The translations under genes were made by a program, and so were the position numbers. This document shows, piece by piece, positions 42,996 to 55,285 of a stretch of 64,000 nt of DNA; position 1 is the first letter of the stretch; every line of letters starts with the position of its first letter. The notes under the pieces were generated by a model. The model was not told the origin of the DNA, ran no database searches, and was given only the letters and a program-made list of their open reading frames with translations. Origin of the DNA: Nectonema munidae (lineage: Eukaryota; Nematomorpha; Nectonematoida; Nectonematidae); NCBI GenBank assembly GCA_030549495.1, contig JAUIRK010000923.1:248001-312000 (forward strand), in the 5' to 3' direction.

Positions 42996-45588
42996 CAGTG
43001 GTTCCCAACCAGTGTGCCGCGGAATGATTACTGCTGTGCCGTGAAGAGATTATAGGTGAACGTTACAAAGGTAAAGGTAAGGTACCTTGGGGTGTTTTCA
43101 TCGAGAAAGCCACTTGTATCGAATTATGAGAAAGTTACTTTAAATTTCGAAGTCACACGCTCTACCCAAACTACTCACGCCCCCAAGAAGTTATGAAAGC
43201 TTTTATTACAAGTTGTTATAGGTGGAAGGAACACAGCTTTCATATCGTAATAACCGGATTTGTTTGTATTGATAAACACTAACTCACACATTATTACTTA
43301 CTTACGTGATATTAATGCTTAAATATCAAAAAATAAATCGAATGATATATCATTTGCCTAAATTTTTGGATATTTCGAATTTTTTGATAATAATAAACAT
43401 TGGTGAGCGTTGTTATGCTTGGTAATATAAATTTTATTTTATTTATATATCTCGATTACAATATTAACAGGTTCTTTGTAAATATTTTTTATTAATATTT
43501 AAGTGTTCTAAATTGAGGTTTTAATAGGAAAAATAAAAAATATGTTTAAATTTAATAAAAATCATGTTTGTTTTATTTTTTTTAATTTTAGATTTAATTC
43601 ATTCTTATGGACAAGTTTCTAAAAAGAAAAGGCGATGGGGACAAGAATAATTCTACTTCATTTAAAAAACCAAAAGTTCATCGGTTGTATAATGATGATT
43701 ACTTGAAATTTGGATTTCATTGTACTGGAGATACACAGATTCCTTCACCGCTGTGTGTTGTGTGCGGCCAAACGCTGTCTAATGAATCAATGGTTCCAAG
43801 TAAGATGAAAAGACACCTTACTACTAATCATCGTAGCCATCAAGCTAAAAATGTTGATTATTTCCAACGGTTGTTAGAATTAAATGCAACGCAAAGTCAA
43901 CTATTTAAGAAAAAAATAACTGTATCCGAAAAAGCTCAATTAGCTTCATATGAGGTGGCAGAAATTATTGCTTATAAATCAAAGTCTCATGTTCTTGCAG
44001 AATCAGTAATCCTTCCAAGATGCAAAAAGAAATTAGCAAGAATCCTCTTTCAAACAATACAATTCAGAGAAGAATTCTTGACTTGTCTGATGTTATTGAA
44101 GAAAGTGTAACATCCAAATTTCAAAATAGTCTGTTTGCTCTTGAAATCGATGAATCCACTGATATCAGTAATCACGCTGCATTTATACGTGTCATTGATG
44201 AAGATGTCATAATTAATCAATTTCTATGCTGCAAACAGTTAGCCACAACTACAAAAGGTCAAGATATTTTTGATACAATCACGATATGCCCCTAAAAATA
44301 TGGCTTACCATGGGATTCATGCGTAGGAATATGTACCGATGGAGCTCCATCAATGGTTGGTTCTGTTAAAGGTTTTGCAACTTTAGTGGAAAAACAGAAT
44401 CCTAACATTGTGCGAACTCATTGTTTTTAACACAGAGAAGTTTTAATTTCAAAGATAACACAAAATGAACTAAAAGGGATATTGGATCAAATGATTGAAA
44501 TGGTGAATTTCATAAAAACTCGGCCAATGAAATCCAGAATTTTTGAGTTGCTGTGTAAGAATATGGATTCTAAACATTTTCGTCTGCTATTGCACACAGA
44601 AGTAAGATGGCTGTCGAAAGGAAAGGTACTATCTCGAGTAAATGAGCTTCAGAAAGAACTTTTTATTTTTTTTGAAAATGAAAAACTTGATAGATTTTGT
44701 AAAGACCTTAAAAATGATTTATGGATATCCAAAATAGAGTACTTAAGTGAAATATTTGGAGATTTTAATAGTCTGAACAGCAATATGCAAGGCAGAAATG
44801 AAAATATTCTTACGGCGACAGATAAGTTAATTACTTTTAAGAGAAAAATTGCAATATGGAAGAATAGAATGAAGGTAGACAATTTTGATATGTTTTCATC
44901 AGTTCGCAAAACCTGCTTAACCGAGATGGTTTCCATTATTGGTAAGCATTTGACATGTTTAGAAAATAAAATTAAAGAATATTTTCCTTTAATCAGCATT
45001 GAAAAATTTGATTGGATTCACAATCCTTTCCTAGATTTATCGATTATCAATCTTTCCAATTTTGAGTTATGTGAAGAGGAAGAATTAGCAAGCCTTCCCA
45101 GTGATCGTGGACTCAAATTGAAGTACACACAACTGCCATTAGACGCCTTTTAGATTTCTGTTATGGAAGAGTATCCAACTCTAAGTAAAAAAGCCATCAA
45201 AGTCTTATTCCAATTCTCAACTTCAAACCTATGTGAGCTGGGATTTTCTTACCTAAACAATATCAAAAATAAAAAACGTGAAAGACTTAAAAACATTGAA
45301 GAAGAGTTAAGAGTATGTCTCTCTCACATTCTCCCACGTATGGCAGCAGTAGTCAAGAAGCACCAGGCACAAATGTCCCACTGGCATTCACAATTATTAT
45401 TCTATACCCGATACTGAATACAGGATACGTTTTATTTGTGTGAATTCCTTATATGATCTCCTATATTTTTAATATTTTATTGCAAAAAGGCTTTATGAGT
45501 AGAAAATATTCATTTTTTGGATAGGTGTGCGCGAAAATTTGAATTGCTCAAAAGTGTGCCGCCATGTAAAAAAGGTTGGGAACCACTG
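42996..45588 (+). mobile_element. Nearly complete hAT (ZBED5-like) transposon
   Basis: 2.59 kb with perfect 15 bp inverted ends, CAGTGGTTCCCAACC ... GGTTGGGAACCACTG. Subterminal GTGCCGC (43014) and GTGTGCCGCCATG (45554) also mirror each other. Flanks gtattacc (left) and ctataacc (two bases beyond the right end) look like a diverged 8 bp duplication. It contains the transposase at 43607-45417. Confidence 0.85.
43607..45417 (+). pseudogene. hAT transposase, ZBED5-like, lightly broken
   Basis: MDKFLKRKGD opens a basic N-terminus. A BED-type finger follows, CVVCGQTLSNESMVPSKMKR with HLTTNH. The catalytic part has LEIDESTDIS (first Asp), CTDGAPSMVGSVKGFATLVE (second Asp) and LLHTEVRWLSKGKVLSRVNE. 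The hAT C-terminal dimerisation domain is LSKKAIKVLFQFSTSNLCEL then GFSYLNNIKNKKRERL. Breaks: one frameshift between about 44020 and 44110, and in-frame stops at 44293, about 44428 and 45151. The short list of faults means the copy died fairly recently. The family has been domesticated into host genes in vertebrates, but nothing here suggests domestication. Confidence 0.85.
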
Positions 45589-46401
45589 GACTATAACCTA
45601 TGGAGGGGTCGACGGGTTAAAAAGTTTGAGGCCCCCTGCTTTAGATGAATTGGTCTATTAGACCAAATTGCATTTGACCAATTAGTACCAGAGTAATCGT
45701 ATTGGATCAATCTTACCAAAGAAGGGGGAAGAAGGGGTGGGGTTTGAATAGGCAAAAATATTTAAAAAGCCATAATATATAATGATTTTTCGCAATACAA
45801 ATAATTTTTTGAATAAGAAAATTTTCTCTAATCTTGGAAATTAAATAGTTCTTTTCTCAATTCAAAAGGCAGTAAAATGTAAGGAAGCAATTAAATCCTG
45901 AAAACAATTGTTTCGCTTTTTCTAAAAGTGACTAGAAATAATGATAACCAAAAAATTGAGACAATGTGCATAAGAAGAAGAAGAAGAAGAAGAAGAAGAA
46001 CTTTATTCAAAACATTAACAGGATCATTAATAAAAAGAAAATACATATTTTTTGTATAGATCAAGATTAGTAAAATTATAGATAAAAATGTCATTGACGA
46101 GGTTAGCTTCCAAAGGTTTATATAAACCGCTTTAGGAATGTCTAACACAATTAATTAAAAAAAATAAATAAAAAAAAATTAAAAAAAAACATCAATAAAA
46201 ATGATTTTATGCATAAATGCATAAAACAATCTTTAGGACAATTAAAAATCGATATTAACAAGGTGATCAATTTTTTTTGAAAACACCGTTCTTTGAGGCA
46301 CTCGAAAAAAGGATGTCGTGGAATGTCGTGGCCTATATTCTAACACTGCATGTCGTAAAAGGCGACTAAACGTGGATATATTCTCATATTAATATTTACA
46401 C
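45589..46401. other. No gene; contains an (AAG)n microsatellite
   Basis: AT-rich sequence with the AAG repeat at about 45972-46001. The - strand frame 46148-45891 is a shadow of it (Leu run). Confidence 0.6.
45972..46001. repeat. (AAG)n microsatellite
   Basis: About ten tandem AAG/GAA units. Confidence 0.9.
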
Positions 46402-46857
46402 CAGGGATGTGTCCAACTGATACAACTAGTGAGACATTTTCAAAAAAATTTGGACATGATCGGCCGCATCTGATTTCTGAAAAAAAATTCAGACAAAAAT
46501 TCAAGAATAATTTGGTCTATTTGAGCTTCATAAATTGAAAACATCAACATAGTGTAATATTTCAAAACATCTCATTTTTGATTTGATTTTAGTATTTTGA
46601 ACTCAATTTTCAAAAAATCAGAAAGAAGATCTAAAAAATGAAGTGAATAGAGCGTAAGAAAAATCAAAGAGTTAAAAAATGAAACAAATGTCAATATATG
46701 ATTCAATTATTGATTAAACTTTAAAATTTTTATAATAATTGTTGATAAAAATTGATATTTTTATAATTTAAGAAAAAATCTCATTTTTCTTCGCGGGCCG
46801 TAGAAAATACATCCGCGGGCCGCATGCAGCCTGCGGGCTGCGTGTTGGACACCCTTG
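46402..46857. mobile_element. Non-autonomous hAT element
   Basis: 456 bp with ends CAGGGATGTGTCCAAC and GTTGGACACCCTTG. Target duplications atttacac and atctacac agree at 7 of 8. The right end has three GC-rich GCGGGC blocks, as in many animal hAT repeats. No coding. Confidence 0.75.
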
Positions 46858-46933
46858 ATCTACACTCATATTATATCACTTTTATCTGTCCTGTATTCTA
46901 TCCATCCTTATAATCAATGTATTCATGCATATA

Positions 46934-47201
46934 TACCCTTTTTAGTTCTAAAGTGTCTTTTTTAAATTCTAAAGTGTCTTTTTTAAATTCTAAAGTGTCT
47001 TTTTTAAATTCTAAAGTGTCTTTTTTAAATTCGAAATTGTCTTTTTTAAATTCTAATGTGTTTTTTAAATTCTAAAGTGTCTATTTTGATTTTACTTTTC
47101 TGAATAAGTTTTGAAGTCTTGTTTCTTAATAAATGCGCTTAATATTATGTGAGATTGTCAGGTTCTGTAGAGGTGTTGAAAGATACACTGATAATTTTCT
47201 A
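46934..47201. mobile_element. One end of the TACCATT Tc1-like family, with expanded tandem units
   Basis: Starts TATACCCTTTTTAGTTCT and then has about seven tandem copies of the 21 bp unit TCTAAAGTGTCTTTTTTAAA. Unique sequence shared with the 15582 element follows (AATAAATGCGCTTAATATTA, CAGGTTCTGTAG). It breaks off near 47201, without the second end. Confidence 0.75.
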
Positions 47202-47344
47202 ATTCTCCGGCTCTATTCAAGTCTTTTTTAATTCGATGCAACTAGCAGTTCATTTATAGACAAGTTTTTAACTCTTCAATTTTTGCCTTCTGCATAGATT
47301 GTTTTTATATTATAGTAACATAGAATTAAAAAATTTTAGTTTGT

Positions 47345-47603
47345 ATCGAAAGTTTCAACTAAGCAAAAAAGTGAATTTTAAAACTTAGTTTCGAAAAAAA
47401 ATAGTATTTGATAGTATTTATACTTAGTTTCTATTTTTTCATTAAATCTGATATATTGTTTTTGCTTTAAATTACTTGAATGATAATAAAGAAATTTGTG
47501 TGAACACTTTTTTTCATTATATAATGGATATTAAAATGGATATAAAACGTTTTTCGAAACTAAGTTTTAAAATTCACCTTTTTGCTTAGTTGAAACTTTC
47601 GAT
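47345..47603. mobile_element. MITE with 55 bp inverted ends
   Basis: ATCGAAAGTTTCAACTAAGC at the left is mirrored by GCTTAGTTGAAACTTTCGAT at the right. The match extends through AAAACTTAGTTTCGAAA, about 55 bp with one or two mismatches. Inside each arm is a further CTAAG...CTTAG palindrome. 259 bp, non-coding. No convincing target duplication was seen. Confidence 0.75.
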
Positions 47604-47633
47604 GTTCAATGATTTTGGTAAATATTTCATTTT

Positions 47634-48209
47634 TTATATCCTTGCAATGTGATCAACTATTTTCACAGCAGTTTTACGAGAATGAAGTCCAACACCCATG
47701 TCAACTCCATTTCTTATTTGAAGTTTAATCTCATATTCAATATCAGAAAATAGCCTGCATCTTTTTTGCCAAAGAAAACTTTGCATGTAAAGGCAATATA
47801 TCTCTCATTCATTTTATCAATATATTTTTATAATTGTATCATATGCATGATCCTCTTGTTACTTTATATAGACACTATGTACCTTTGATAAAAAAAAATG
47901 CTCCTTTATTTTTTTCCTGGGAGATGTTTGCTAAATAGTTGTATTCTTTCCTGAAGCTTTAACAATGCAGCTTCCCTATTCAACTGAAACTCTAATATCT
48001 TTTATATTTAGAGAATCAAATTTGGCACAGTGATCACAAACAAGTTTCTTGATAAGAACAATCAATCCATCATATATATTATTTTAATTTTCGTATTGCA
48101 TCACACTCCAGCAGTTTGGCAGAGATGATGCGACATCTGTCTGATTTGAAGGTGACACAATAGCTATAGTAGAACTATCAAAAAGAGACGCTTCATCAGT
48201 ATTATTCAT
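47634..48209 (-). pseudogene. hAT transposase relic, KIAA1586-like (TTF-type finger)
   Basis: On the - strand, broken by stops and frameshifts: MNNTDEASLFDSSTIAIVSP; CWSVMQYEN; IYDGLIVLIKKLVCDHCAKF then DSLNIKDIRVSVE; SCIVKASGKN; and RCRLFSDIEYEIKLQIRNGV then DMGVGLHSRKTAVKIVDHIA. The order CxxC, SCxVxASGxN, GVGLHSR--AxxIVDHIA matches the N-terminal TTF-finger region of KIAA1586-like hAT transposases. The catalytic part is absent. The adjoining MITE (47345-47603) lies at its 3' edge. Confidence 0.7.
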
Positions 48210-48225
48210 CAAAGATAGCGTTATA

Positions 48226-50825
48226 ACTAGTGAATTTTCAGTTTATTTATTAGTGAAATAATTTCTAGATATTTTTCACAAACACTAAAATCTATTAAGT
48301 ATTAATAACTTAAAAATATAGGATAAATTTTGAGAAATAGAAAGATTAACAGGATATTGAACAGAAATTTTAATTTATTCTTGAAATTTTGGTAAACGTT
48401 AATCTATGAGTTATTTATGCTCTAAAATATAAGCTAATTTAATTTTTTGGAATTTATATTTCTTATTCAGAACACTAAAAAACTATAAATATTCCATAGT
48501 TTATATTAGGAACGCACACCCTGTGTGTGGCGCTTATTCGCTCTATCAATATTTTGAATTCTCTCAATATTTTTAATATTATTAAAAGAATATTAAAGCT
48601 TATGAGTGGACTTTCCACATTGCTTTTATTGTTTAAAAACAAATCTTTTTTCATTAAAATAAACTAAGTTGAGAAATGAACATTTAATTATTTTTGTGAA
48701 ATCATATTTCAATAAGAATATGTAAGTTGTAGTGCTAATTAAAAAAATCAGATAAATTAACCCCTACACTCAAAAACGTAAGCGACAGTCCTATAAAAAT
48801 TGAAAAAAAATTAAACTTTTTTCTCATGTGATAAAACCCTATGCTTACATCCCAACAATGCACTCCAAAATTTGTAATTTCTGTGTATTTGGATTGTAAA
48901 TTTTTTAATTCGTTTTCTTACAAAATAAAATATTATTTATATTTGCTACCCTAAAATAAAAGAAACTTATCAAAAACAGTTTAATATACTCAAGGAAATC
49001 GAAGAAGAAAGATTTTTGGGGATTTTAAATTAACCTCATATTTGTCTTGATTATAATATGGCGTTTTACTTTATTTTTTATTATGAAATTTAAAAATTTT
49101 AAATCCTGCACTAGTTACACTATTTATCGTTTTATAAATAATAATTCTAAAACAGACTTTAAAACCTTTTTTAAAATCTTGGAAAATTTTTGCGAAGATA
49201 ATAGTAATTAATTTTTAAATTCATTATTTTTCTCTTGATTATTTGCAGATAAAAATGATAGTTCTAAAAAATTATCCCTCTTTGATAGACCATTCGATAG
49301 CTTTTGGTTTTCTCAAATCGTATTTCAATAATAATGAAATATTTTTTATCTGTATTCGGTTCATAGTTATTATTTCTCCTCATAATATATAATTACCCTA
49401 CTATGTTAGATCATAATGTATGATCAAATGACCATAATCGGACACTAAAGAAGCGACACATATAAAGCAAATACATAAATTTATTATAATAAACATGCAT
49501 TTCATACATGCTAACATTTTAAAAGAAAAATGCTAGGACTCTGCATGAAGTTAAATGAAAAAAGGTTAATACAGGTGAATATAAAAAACTCGAAAACATT
49601 TTTATTAGAAAAAAACAAAAACTTTTTTCATTTGGGATAACTTTTATTCTTGTATCATTGATAGGGCTGTCAGATTTTAACATTAACAAACCGGGACAAA
49701 AATTGTATTGAAAAAATTCAAGAACAAAATTTGTATTTCTTTATGAATAATATATTAAATATAAGGTGAGTTTTTATACTAAAAAAAATAGAAAATCAAT
49801 CACATTTTGCCCAAAATTTTTCTAAACTCCTTTTTTTGACATTAAATTACTGAATGAAAAACCAAGAATCTTATAAACTTCCCTCGATTCTATTTCTCTC
49901 TGGGTTTTATAAAGCTTCCCTCGATTCTGGGATAATTTAGAAAAACCAGAATATCTCGTAACCCTACTCATTAAACGTGTTTTTGGCTTTTGTATGGTTC
50001 ACATTTTGTCCATATGGTGTATATTTATTTTTTTCGTAATAAGACCTTATAAAATGTTTTGTGTTCCTGTACTATTTACATACGTACTAGTTGAAACATG
50101 ACTAACATTCTGTCCTAATTTAGTTGGCTAGTTTTTTAAGACTTTATTAATTTAGAATTAATAAAATAGAATCTAACTATTCGATTTGCTGAGGTTTTGA
50201 AGAAGTTGGTGTTGGAAGTCGAATTCTTGTGGAAATTACGGGTCGAAGTAAGGAAAATGTCTACCCCGGTAGTCCTAAAATTGAATCTCTAACGACAATA
50301 GCATTTATTGACTCTAGTTTTTAATTTTCAAGCTATATCTGTATAAAAATCATATAAAAATAATCTGAGCTATATTTTTATTAGTTTTAGGTTTCAATAT
50401 AAGAATAAGAATGTCGTCAATCTGAGGGCTCTCCAATTCTGCCATCATCTTGGTGCAGATTAAATCTTTATGATTACGAATTTTCATGATCCACTCTGTG
50501 GGTTGAAACTCTGATTAAAACAAAGCTATGAACCTTGTTCTTCCTTATATTCCAGTGTTGATATCAAGGAATAAATTTTTCTTTATTAGACTACTACACT
50601 TATATATTTCTTTTTGATTGCCAACATACATATAAAGCTGTTTTCTAGTGTGCCTCATTTTACTACTTATCACATTTTCTAAATTTTTGGAAATCTGTCC
50701 TAAAATTTTCCATTTTGCGATTATCCTAAACTTTTACTTTCCTTAAGATAATGAATTCGAAAGATTTAATGTTTTAATTTCCTTTAGGATTAATGTCTTC
50801 CTACTAATACCATGAGAATAATATT
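48226..50825. other. No gene recognised; one dispersed repeat
   Basis: AT-rich. At about 49668-49740 lies a stretch (ACAAACCGGGACAAAAATTG) that recurs near 61650-61735. Otherwise nothing nameable. Confidence 0.45.
49665..49745. repeat. Dispersed repeat, copy 1
   Basis: Shares AGATTTTRACATTANCAAAC, CGGGACAAAA and TCAAGAACAAAA in the same order with 61648-61735. The family is unknown. Confidence 0.5.
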
Positions 50826-50895
50826 AACTTCGTCTGCTTTTTTCATTGACTTTGAATATAAATCGTCTGCGTTTTTTTTAAATCTCGTCCGATTT
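50824..50895. repeat. Dispersed repeat with CGTCTGCTTTTTTC, copy 1
   Basis: About 65 bases nearly identical to 59685-59755 (TTCGTCTGCTTTTTTCATTG, ACTTTGAATATAAATCGTCT). Same orientation. It lies just outside the hAT at 50911. Confidence 0.6.
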
Positions 50896-50910
50896 CTATG
50901 GTACTTAATG

Positions 50911-52981
50911 CAGTGTTGCCATGCAAAATTTATCAAAAATCAGTAAAATATGTCCTAAAAATCCGTAGATTCAAATTTTTAATGAACGGCGGTTCTTCCA
51001 TACTATTTTTGATTGAAAATTAAATTTATTTGAAAAAAACTTCAAAAACTATTTAAATAATTTTTGGAGTAACTTTTCTTTAAATTTTTTTTTGATGCTT
51101 TTGGAGTAACGAACAATGAAATTTTAACGACACTTTCTGACGGATCGTAGTTGTAAAAACTTACACCTGGGTCGTAGTTTTGACATGCAGAAGCCCTGGT
51201 ATTGTTGAAAGATCAAGCTGATTTCTTTTATTTTTAATATTGTTGATAATGCTAAAGAATAGAAAAAACATTATTTATTCAAAAGAAAAAAAATTACTCA
51301 AAGCTATACCTGAAAAGACCCTCACAGTCTGCATTTGAATGAGGTAAAACTAACAATGCTATCATTAGTTCACAAAGTAATGGGAATCTTATTTCTCCTT
51401 CTAAGGTTTCTAATTTGCAAAGTTTTCCCCCAAAAGCGTCAACCTCACAATTTTCCAAATCAGAGGGGATTTTCATAAATTAATCTAAAAACTCGTCTGT
51501 CAATTGATCCAATCTATCCAGAGGGACAATGTGCGGAAACCTTTCTACAAAAGCATTAACTAAAAATATAAATTTCATAATTTGATGTTAACTAAATGAT
51601 GTTAAAAAATGCCTGATAAAGCCGTAATTTTAGTTCTTTCATTTCGATCCAAAATACGAAGATGGCCTAAAATGGGATCTCCAAAGGTCAAATTACTAGA
51701 AAAAAGACAAAATAACCTCATGAATTCTTTCACTTCATATCTGTCAATCTTATCCTCATTATCTTTTAAAAAAGCACGCGTTTGATAACCTATAAAAATA
51801 GCCTCATCAGGTAACTGAAATTCCATATCAATACTGGATATACAATCTCACAAATCTGGCTAAAAACGACTTGAATGTTATCTGCATTTCAGGCAATGGT
51901 GTAATTGCTGCATGCTTACGATCTCCTCTATCTGTACTCTCATCCATCATTAGACTATAATAATTGCTTTTCATGAAGTCTATGGTTTGATTTTCAAGGT
52001 AGGGAGCCATCGCAGACTCAATAATACATGTTGTTTTAGTTCGTTTGCATTGAATTTTTTTGCAATTTCCGAATCAGGGCATAATTTCGGTAAAAGTTCG
52101 TAAAAATGATCAGCGAGAAGAAAAGATAAGTTGTGCTCCACCATCCAATTACAAAAAATAACCTCCGATTTGTTGACTGGATCTTGACATTTTTCTTTAG
52201 TAAAAGACTTGAAAGCTTTTTTTCGGTTTCCCTTACAGTTTTTTCGTTTTTAACGTGGATTGTAGTTTTAACCTGTTTTTCGAGGTCATTAATGCCACTC
52301 TTACGAATCAATAGCTTTTTAGAGCATGATTTACAAAAGGCTGTACCTTCTGATCCACCACTTTTCAGCCAGCTTGACTTTTTCTCCAACTCACTTTTAT
52401 AAGATTGCTCATATTTTATTTGTAGGCGTGATTTTTTAATGGTGGAAGAGGTATAAAAAACAGAACTATCTGAATCTAACATCTTACAAAGTCAAATCAG
52501 TAGATTTACTAAAATGATACATATAAAAAAAGGTTTAGATTAAAATGTTAAATAAATAAAAAAAATTGACACGCATGATTTAAATCCTGTTCAAATTTGA
52601 GAAAAAACAAAACCAAACACTGTATTGTATACGACTACCGTTTAAACAACGTTTATAATTTATTTTATTCCCTGAAAATTTTTCAAAGTAAATTAAAAAA
52701 TACGAATAAAAATGCTAGCAAAGAGAATTAAGCTATTTTTGATTTTTTAGTTGAACAATAGTGACAGCTTACTGCTTGGCAACGAAAAGTTTAGTAAAAA
52801 AATTTATTATTACTTATAAGCTCTCTTTTCGATAAAAGAAAAAAAATGATTCATAAATTTAGTGGCAAAATCCGTAAAAAAAATCCAAACGAGTTAAAAA
52901 CCCGTCCGTAGAATATCCGTAGACAATTTTTGCCTCAAAAATTCGTAAAATACGGATAAATCCGTAGATCTGGCAACACTG
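50911..52981 (-). mobile_element. hAT transposon, 2.07 kb, decayed
   Basis: Ends CAGTGTTGCCA and TGGCAACACTG. Both ends carry subterminal ATCCGTAGA-like motifs (50968, 52907, 52963). A target duplication is not clear (tacttaat against aattaaat, 5 of 8, if the ends are set one base out). It contains a broken transposase on the - strand. Confidence 0.75.
51294..52482 (-). pseudogene. hAT transposase, broken
   Basis: Pieces in order on the - strand: IKYEQSYKSELEKKSSWLKS, then GTAFCKSCSKKLLIRKSGIN (a BED-like CxxC finger, 52350-52290); MKSNYYSLMMDESTDRGDRK (hAT first-Asp region, about 51975-51918); FQLPDEAIFIGYQTRAFLKD; and LCELMIALLVLPHSNADCEG then LFRYSF (the C-terminal dimerisation region, LPHSNADCE-F, about 51365-51300). 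At least three frame changes or stops separate the pieces and part of the middle is missing. It is a different hAT family from the ZBED5-like copies in this window. Confidence 0.75.
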
Positions 52982-54463
52982 CAATTAAATTTGTATTCAA
53001 AATTTTTTTGAATTTAAATAGACTATCCACATTTCTATTCTTGTTTTGGAGACAAAGTCTTTTAATGAATATTTAAGGTCTATTAAATATTTATTTATAG
53101 TAAACTTTTAAAAAAAATTTTATTTTTGTCCTTGTAAACTTTTATGTTAGTGTCGTATATAACCAAATTTTTTTAGGTACAAAATAAGTGGTCTTTTCTA
53201 GTGTTAAATGTTTGTGTCGTAAAAATACTATTACGTGATTGGTTTCTCGGATTAGCAAACTAATCGGCAGGTGTGACAGCCTTTGGTTTGAAGAATAATA
53301 ATCAGTTTGATGGTCCGTGTCGGAGAGTGTATGTCAGAATAGCAGAGGAAAACATTGGGAAAATTTGTGTATAAATTTATTGTATAAAATGCCATTGAAA
53401 AAGAAAGCAGATGATTCGTCTTAATGTTCTTTTATATCATTATTACTCAACCTCATCTACTTTTTCTGGGATGAAATGCGTAAATATTGTTTTAGCTCCT
53501 TAAGGACTATTATTCACCTGCCTTCTTTTTCAATGAATTTTTATACATCTAAAGCAGATGCTTTTCATTTCTTGGCATAGCGCTCTCCATTAGTCCGGTT
53601 AAATTGATTTAAAATTATTTAATTTTCAAATGGATCAGATATGAACATGCTTTTTACATGGTTCGTAAAAATTGTTGTTCCTTCAAGTCTTCTTCCACCC
53701 GCTCCTTAAGAAAATTTGCTGGGCATTTAGCCGACGAACATTTGAGCGTACAAAAAGTTTACCAAAAGCACATTTGGTCGAATGGACATTTTGAGGAAGG
53801 GTATTTAAGCGATAATGTAAATACACTTTCTTTTTTTCCAAACTTCTGCAACCAATAAAATACAGTAAAATCATAAATGTATCATAAGCATAGATATATA
53901 AAAAAAATATACTCATATCAACGCATTTGTCATTTATGTATAGAAGTTAAGAATAATGAAAGATATTTGTCCTAAAGGTCGACAAGTAATTTCATTTGCG
54001 GTATTTCGAAACTTAGCTGACCATGTGGTAAATAACATTTCATAGAGTTTTTTTTGAATAAAAACAATTTTTCACCCCAAGGAGTTAAAGAAATATAGTT
54101 ACTAAAGAATATATTGACCTCCATTGACCCTTAAAATATTAAAGTATCTGTTTATTTTTAAATGGTATTTTTTGTTAACTTAAAATATAGGACAGAAAAA
54201 ACCCATTAAAAAATAAATAATCTTATATTAATCTGAACTAACCCTTAAAGTATCAAAGTGGTCAATTTTTACCATCTGAAGTGTAAGAACACTTATTAAA
54301 TACCTGTCTAAATTATCGCTATTAAAAAATCTGTCCAATAGGTCCTCCTACCCTGGAAAATTTGGTCGTCAAAACGTCCATGGCCAAAATGTCCGGGCGA
54401 AAATGTCTGTCCTTCATTTCAGGATATACTTGAAAGGTGTGTAAACATGCAAGAATATTATGA
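52982..54463. other. No gene established
   Basis: 53658-53817 has a moderately coding-like frame (AGHLADEHLSVQKVYQKHIW) ending before GTAAAT, possibly an exon, but no partner was found. At 54358-54415 there is a GC-richer block with repeated AAAATGTCC/AAAACGTCC words. Confidence 0.4.
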
Positions 54464-55065
54464 CAATGCATGTCAAACTCGGAGTCCCATGAGGGCCAAA
54501 GGAGTGAGTTTGTGTTCTCATGAGGGCCGCACTCCTACAATTATATTTAAAGTTGTTCAATAAAAATTATTGCAGAATATTTTACTTTTAACTTAGAAAC
54601 ATGTAATGGTTTGATTATATTCAAAAATGCAAGTACAAAGTCATGTATAGTTAAACAAAATAATTTAATTAAAAAATTAGCACGGATATAAATCTGTTCT
54701 TTATTTTAATATAAAAAAAGTTTATAAGGCAACATACATGGCCTGCATGTATTTGAATGAACTACAAATGAAATGCACATAAATTACAATAGTTCAAAAT
54801 AAACATTTATTATTAATTATTCAAATACTTTACATGTTCTTGTCCCGAAGCTTGACACCTCTTGTTATGGACAATCTTTGCTATGTCTGGCTGAAGTTTC
54901 TGTGCAGTGCGAACTTTTATAAGAGATGATAAGTGAAAATCAGTGAACCTAGTTCTCTGAGAAGTCTAAATCTACACTTATACATAAAATTATAATTAAT
55001 AATACTGTAATCTGTGTGGACCGCAAATCTGCTTGTAATGGGCCGTATAATGTTTGACATGCCTG
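54464..55065. mobile_element. Non-autonomous hAT-like element
   Basis: CAATGCATGTCAAAC at the left mirrors GTTTGACATGCCTG at the right, and both ends have GGGCC(G)-rich words just inside (54493, 54532; 55040). 602 bp, non-coding. No clear target duplication. Confidence 0.45.
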
Positions 55066-55138
55066 CTCTAAATTATTTTGTTCAATAGAAGGCATCGTTA
55101 ATAAACGTGTCGACAAAACCGATGATTCCTCCGTCATC

Positions 55139-55285
55139 ATGGATGAGAGTCACTTGAATGAAATCCATTCCTTGTTTCATCGCTTCAAACGCATCAAATC
55201 TTCAATGAAGGAGCAAGTCTTTCTCTCTAAATACAGTCTAGAGAATAACAGATTTTTGGCTAATTTAGAGTCTTCTGCTTTCACG
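55139..55285 (+). CDS. Candidate first coding exon, unrecognised host gene
   Basis: ATG at 55139 opens MDESHLNEIHSLFHRFKRIK, then SSMKEQVFLSKYSLENNRFL and ANLESSAFT. It ends at a GTAACC donor in phase 0. The composition is coding-like (charged, no A/T-run codons), while the frame beyond the donor turns into Ser/Leu/Phe-rich filler. Joined to 62608 it stays in frame. It could be a helical or coiled-coil protein; I do not recognise the family. Confidence 0.5.

Noticed and set aside
44649-44999. - strand open frame inside the hAT transposase
   Set aside because: Shadow of the transposase coding strand.
45891-46148. - strand frame with a poly-Leu run that looks like a membrane segment
   Set aside because: The Leu run is the (AAG)n microsatellite read backwards.
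46940-47095. Regularly spaced repeats resembling a CRISPR array
   Set aside because: The units are contiguous 21 bp tandem copies without unique spacers, and belong to a transposon end in a eukaryotic genome.
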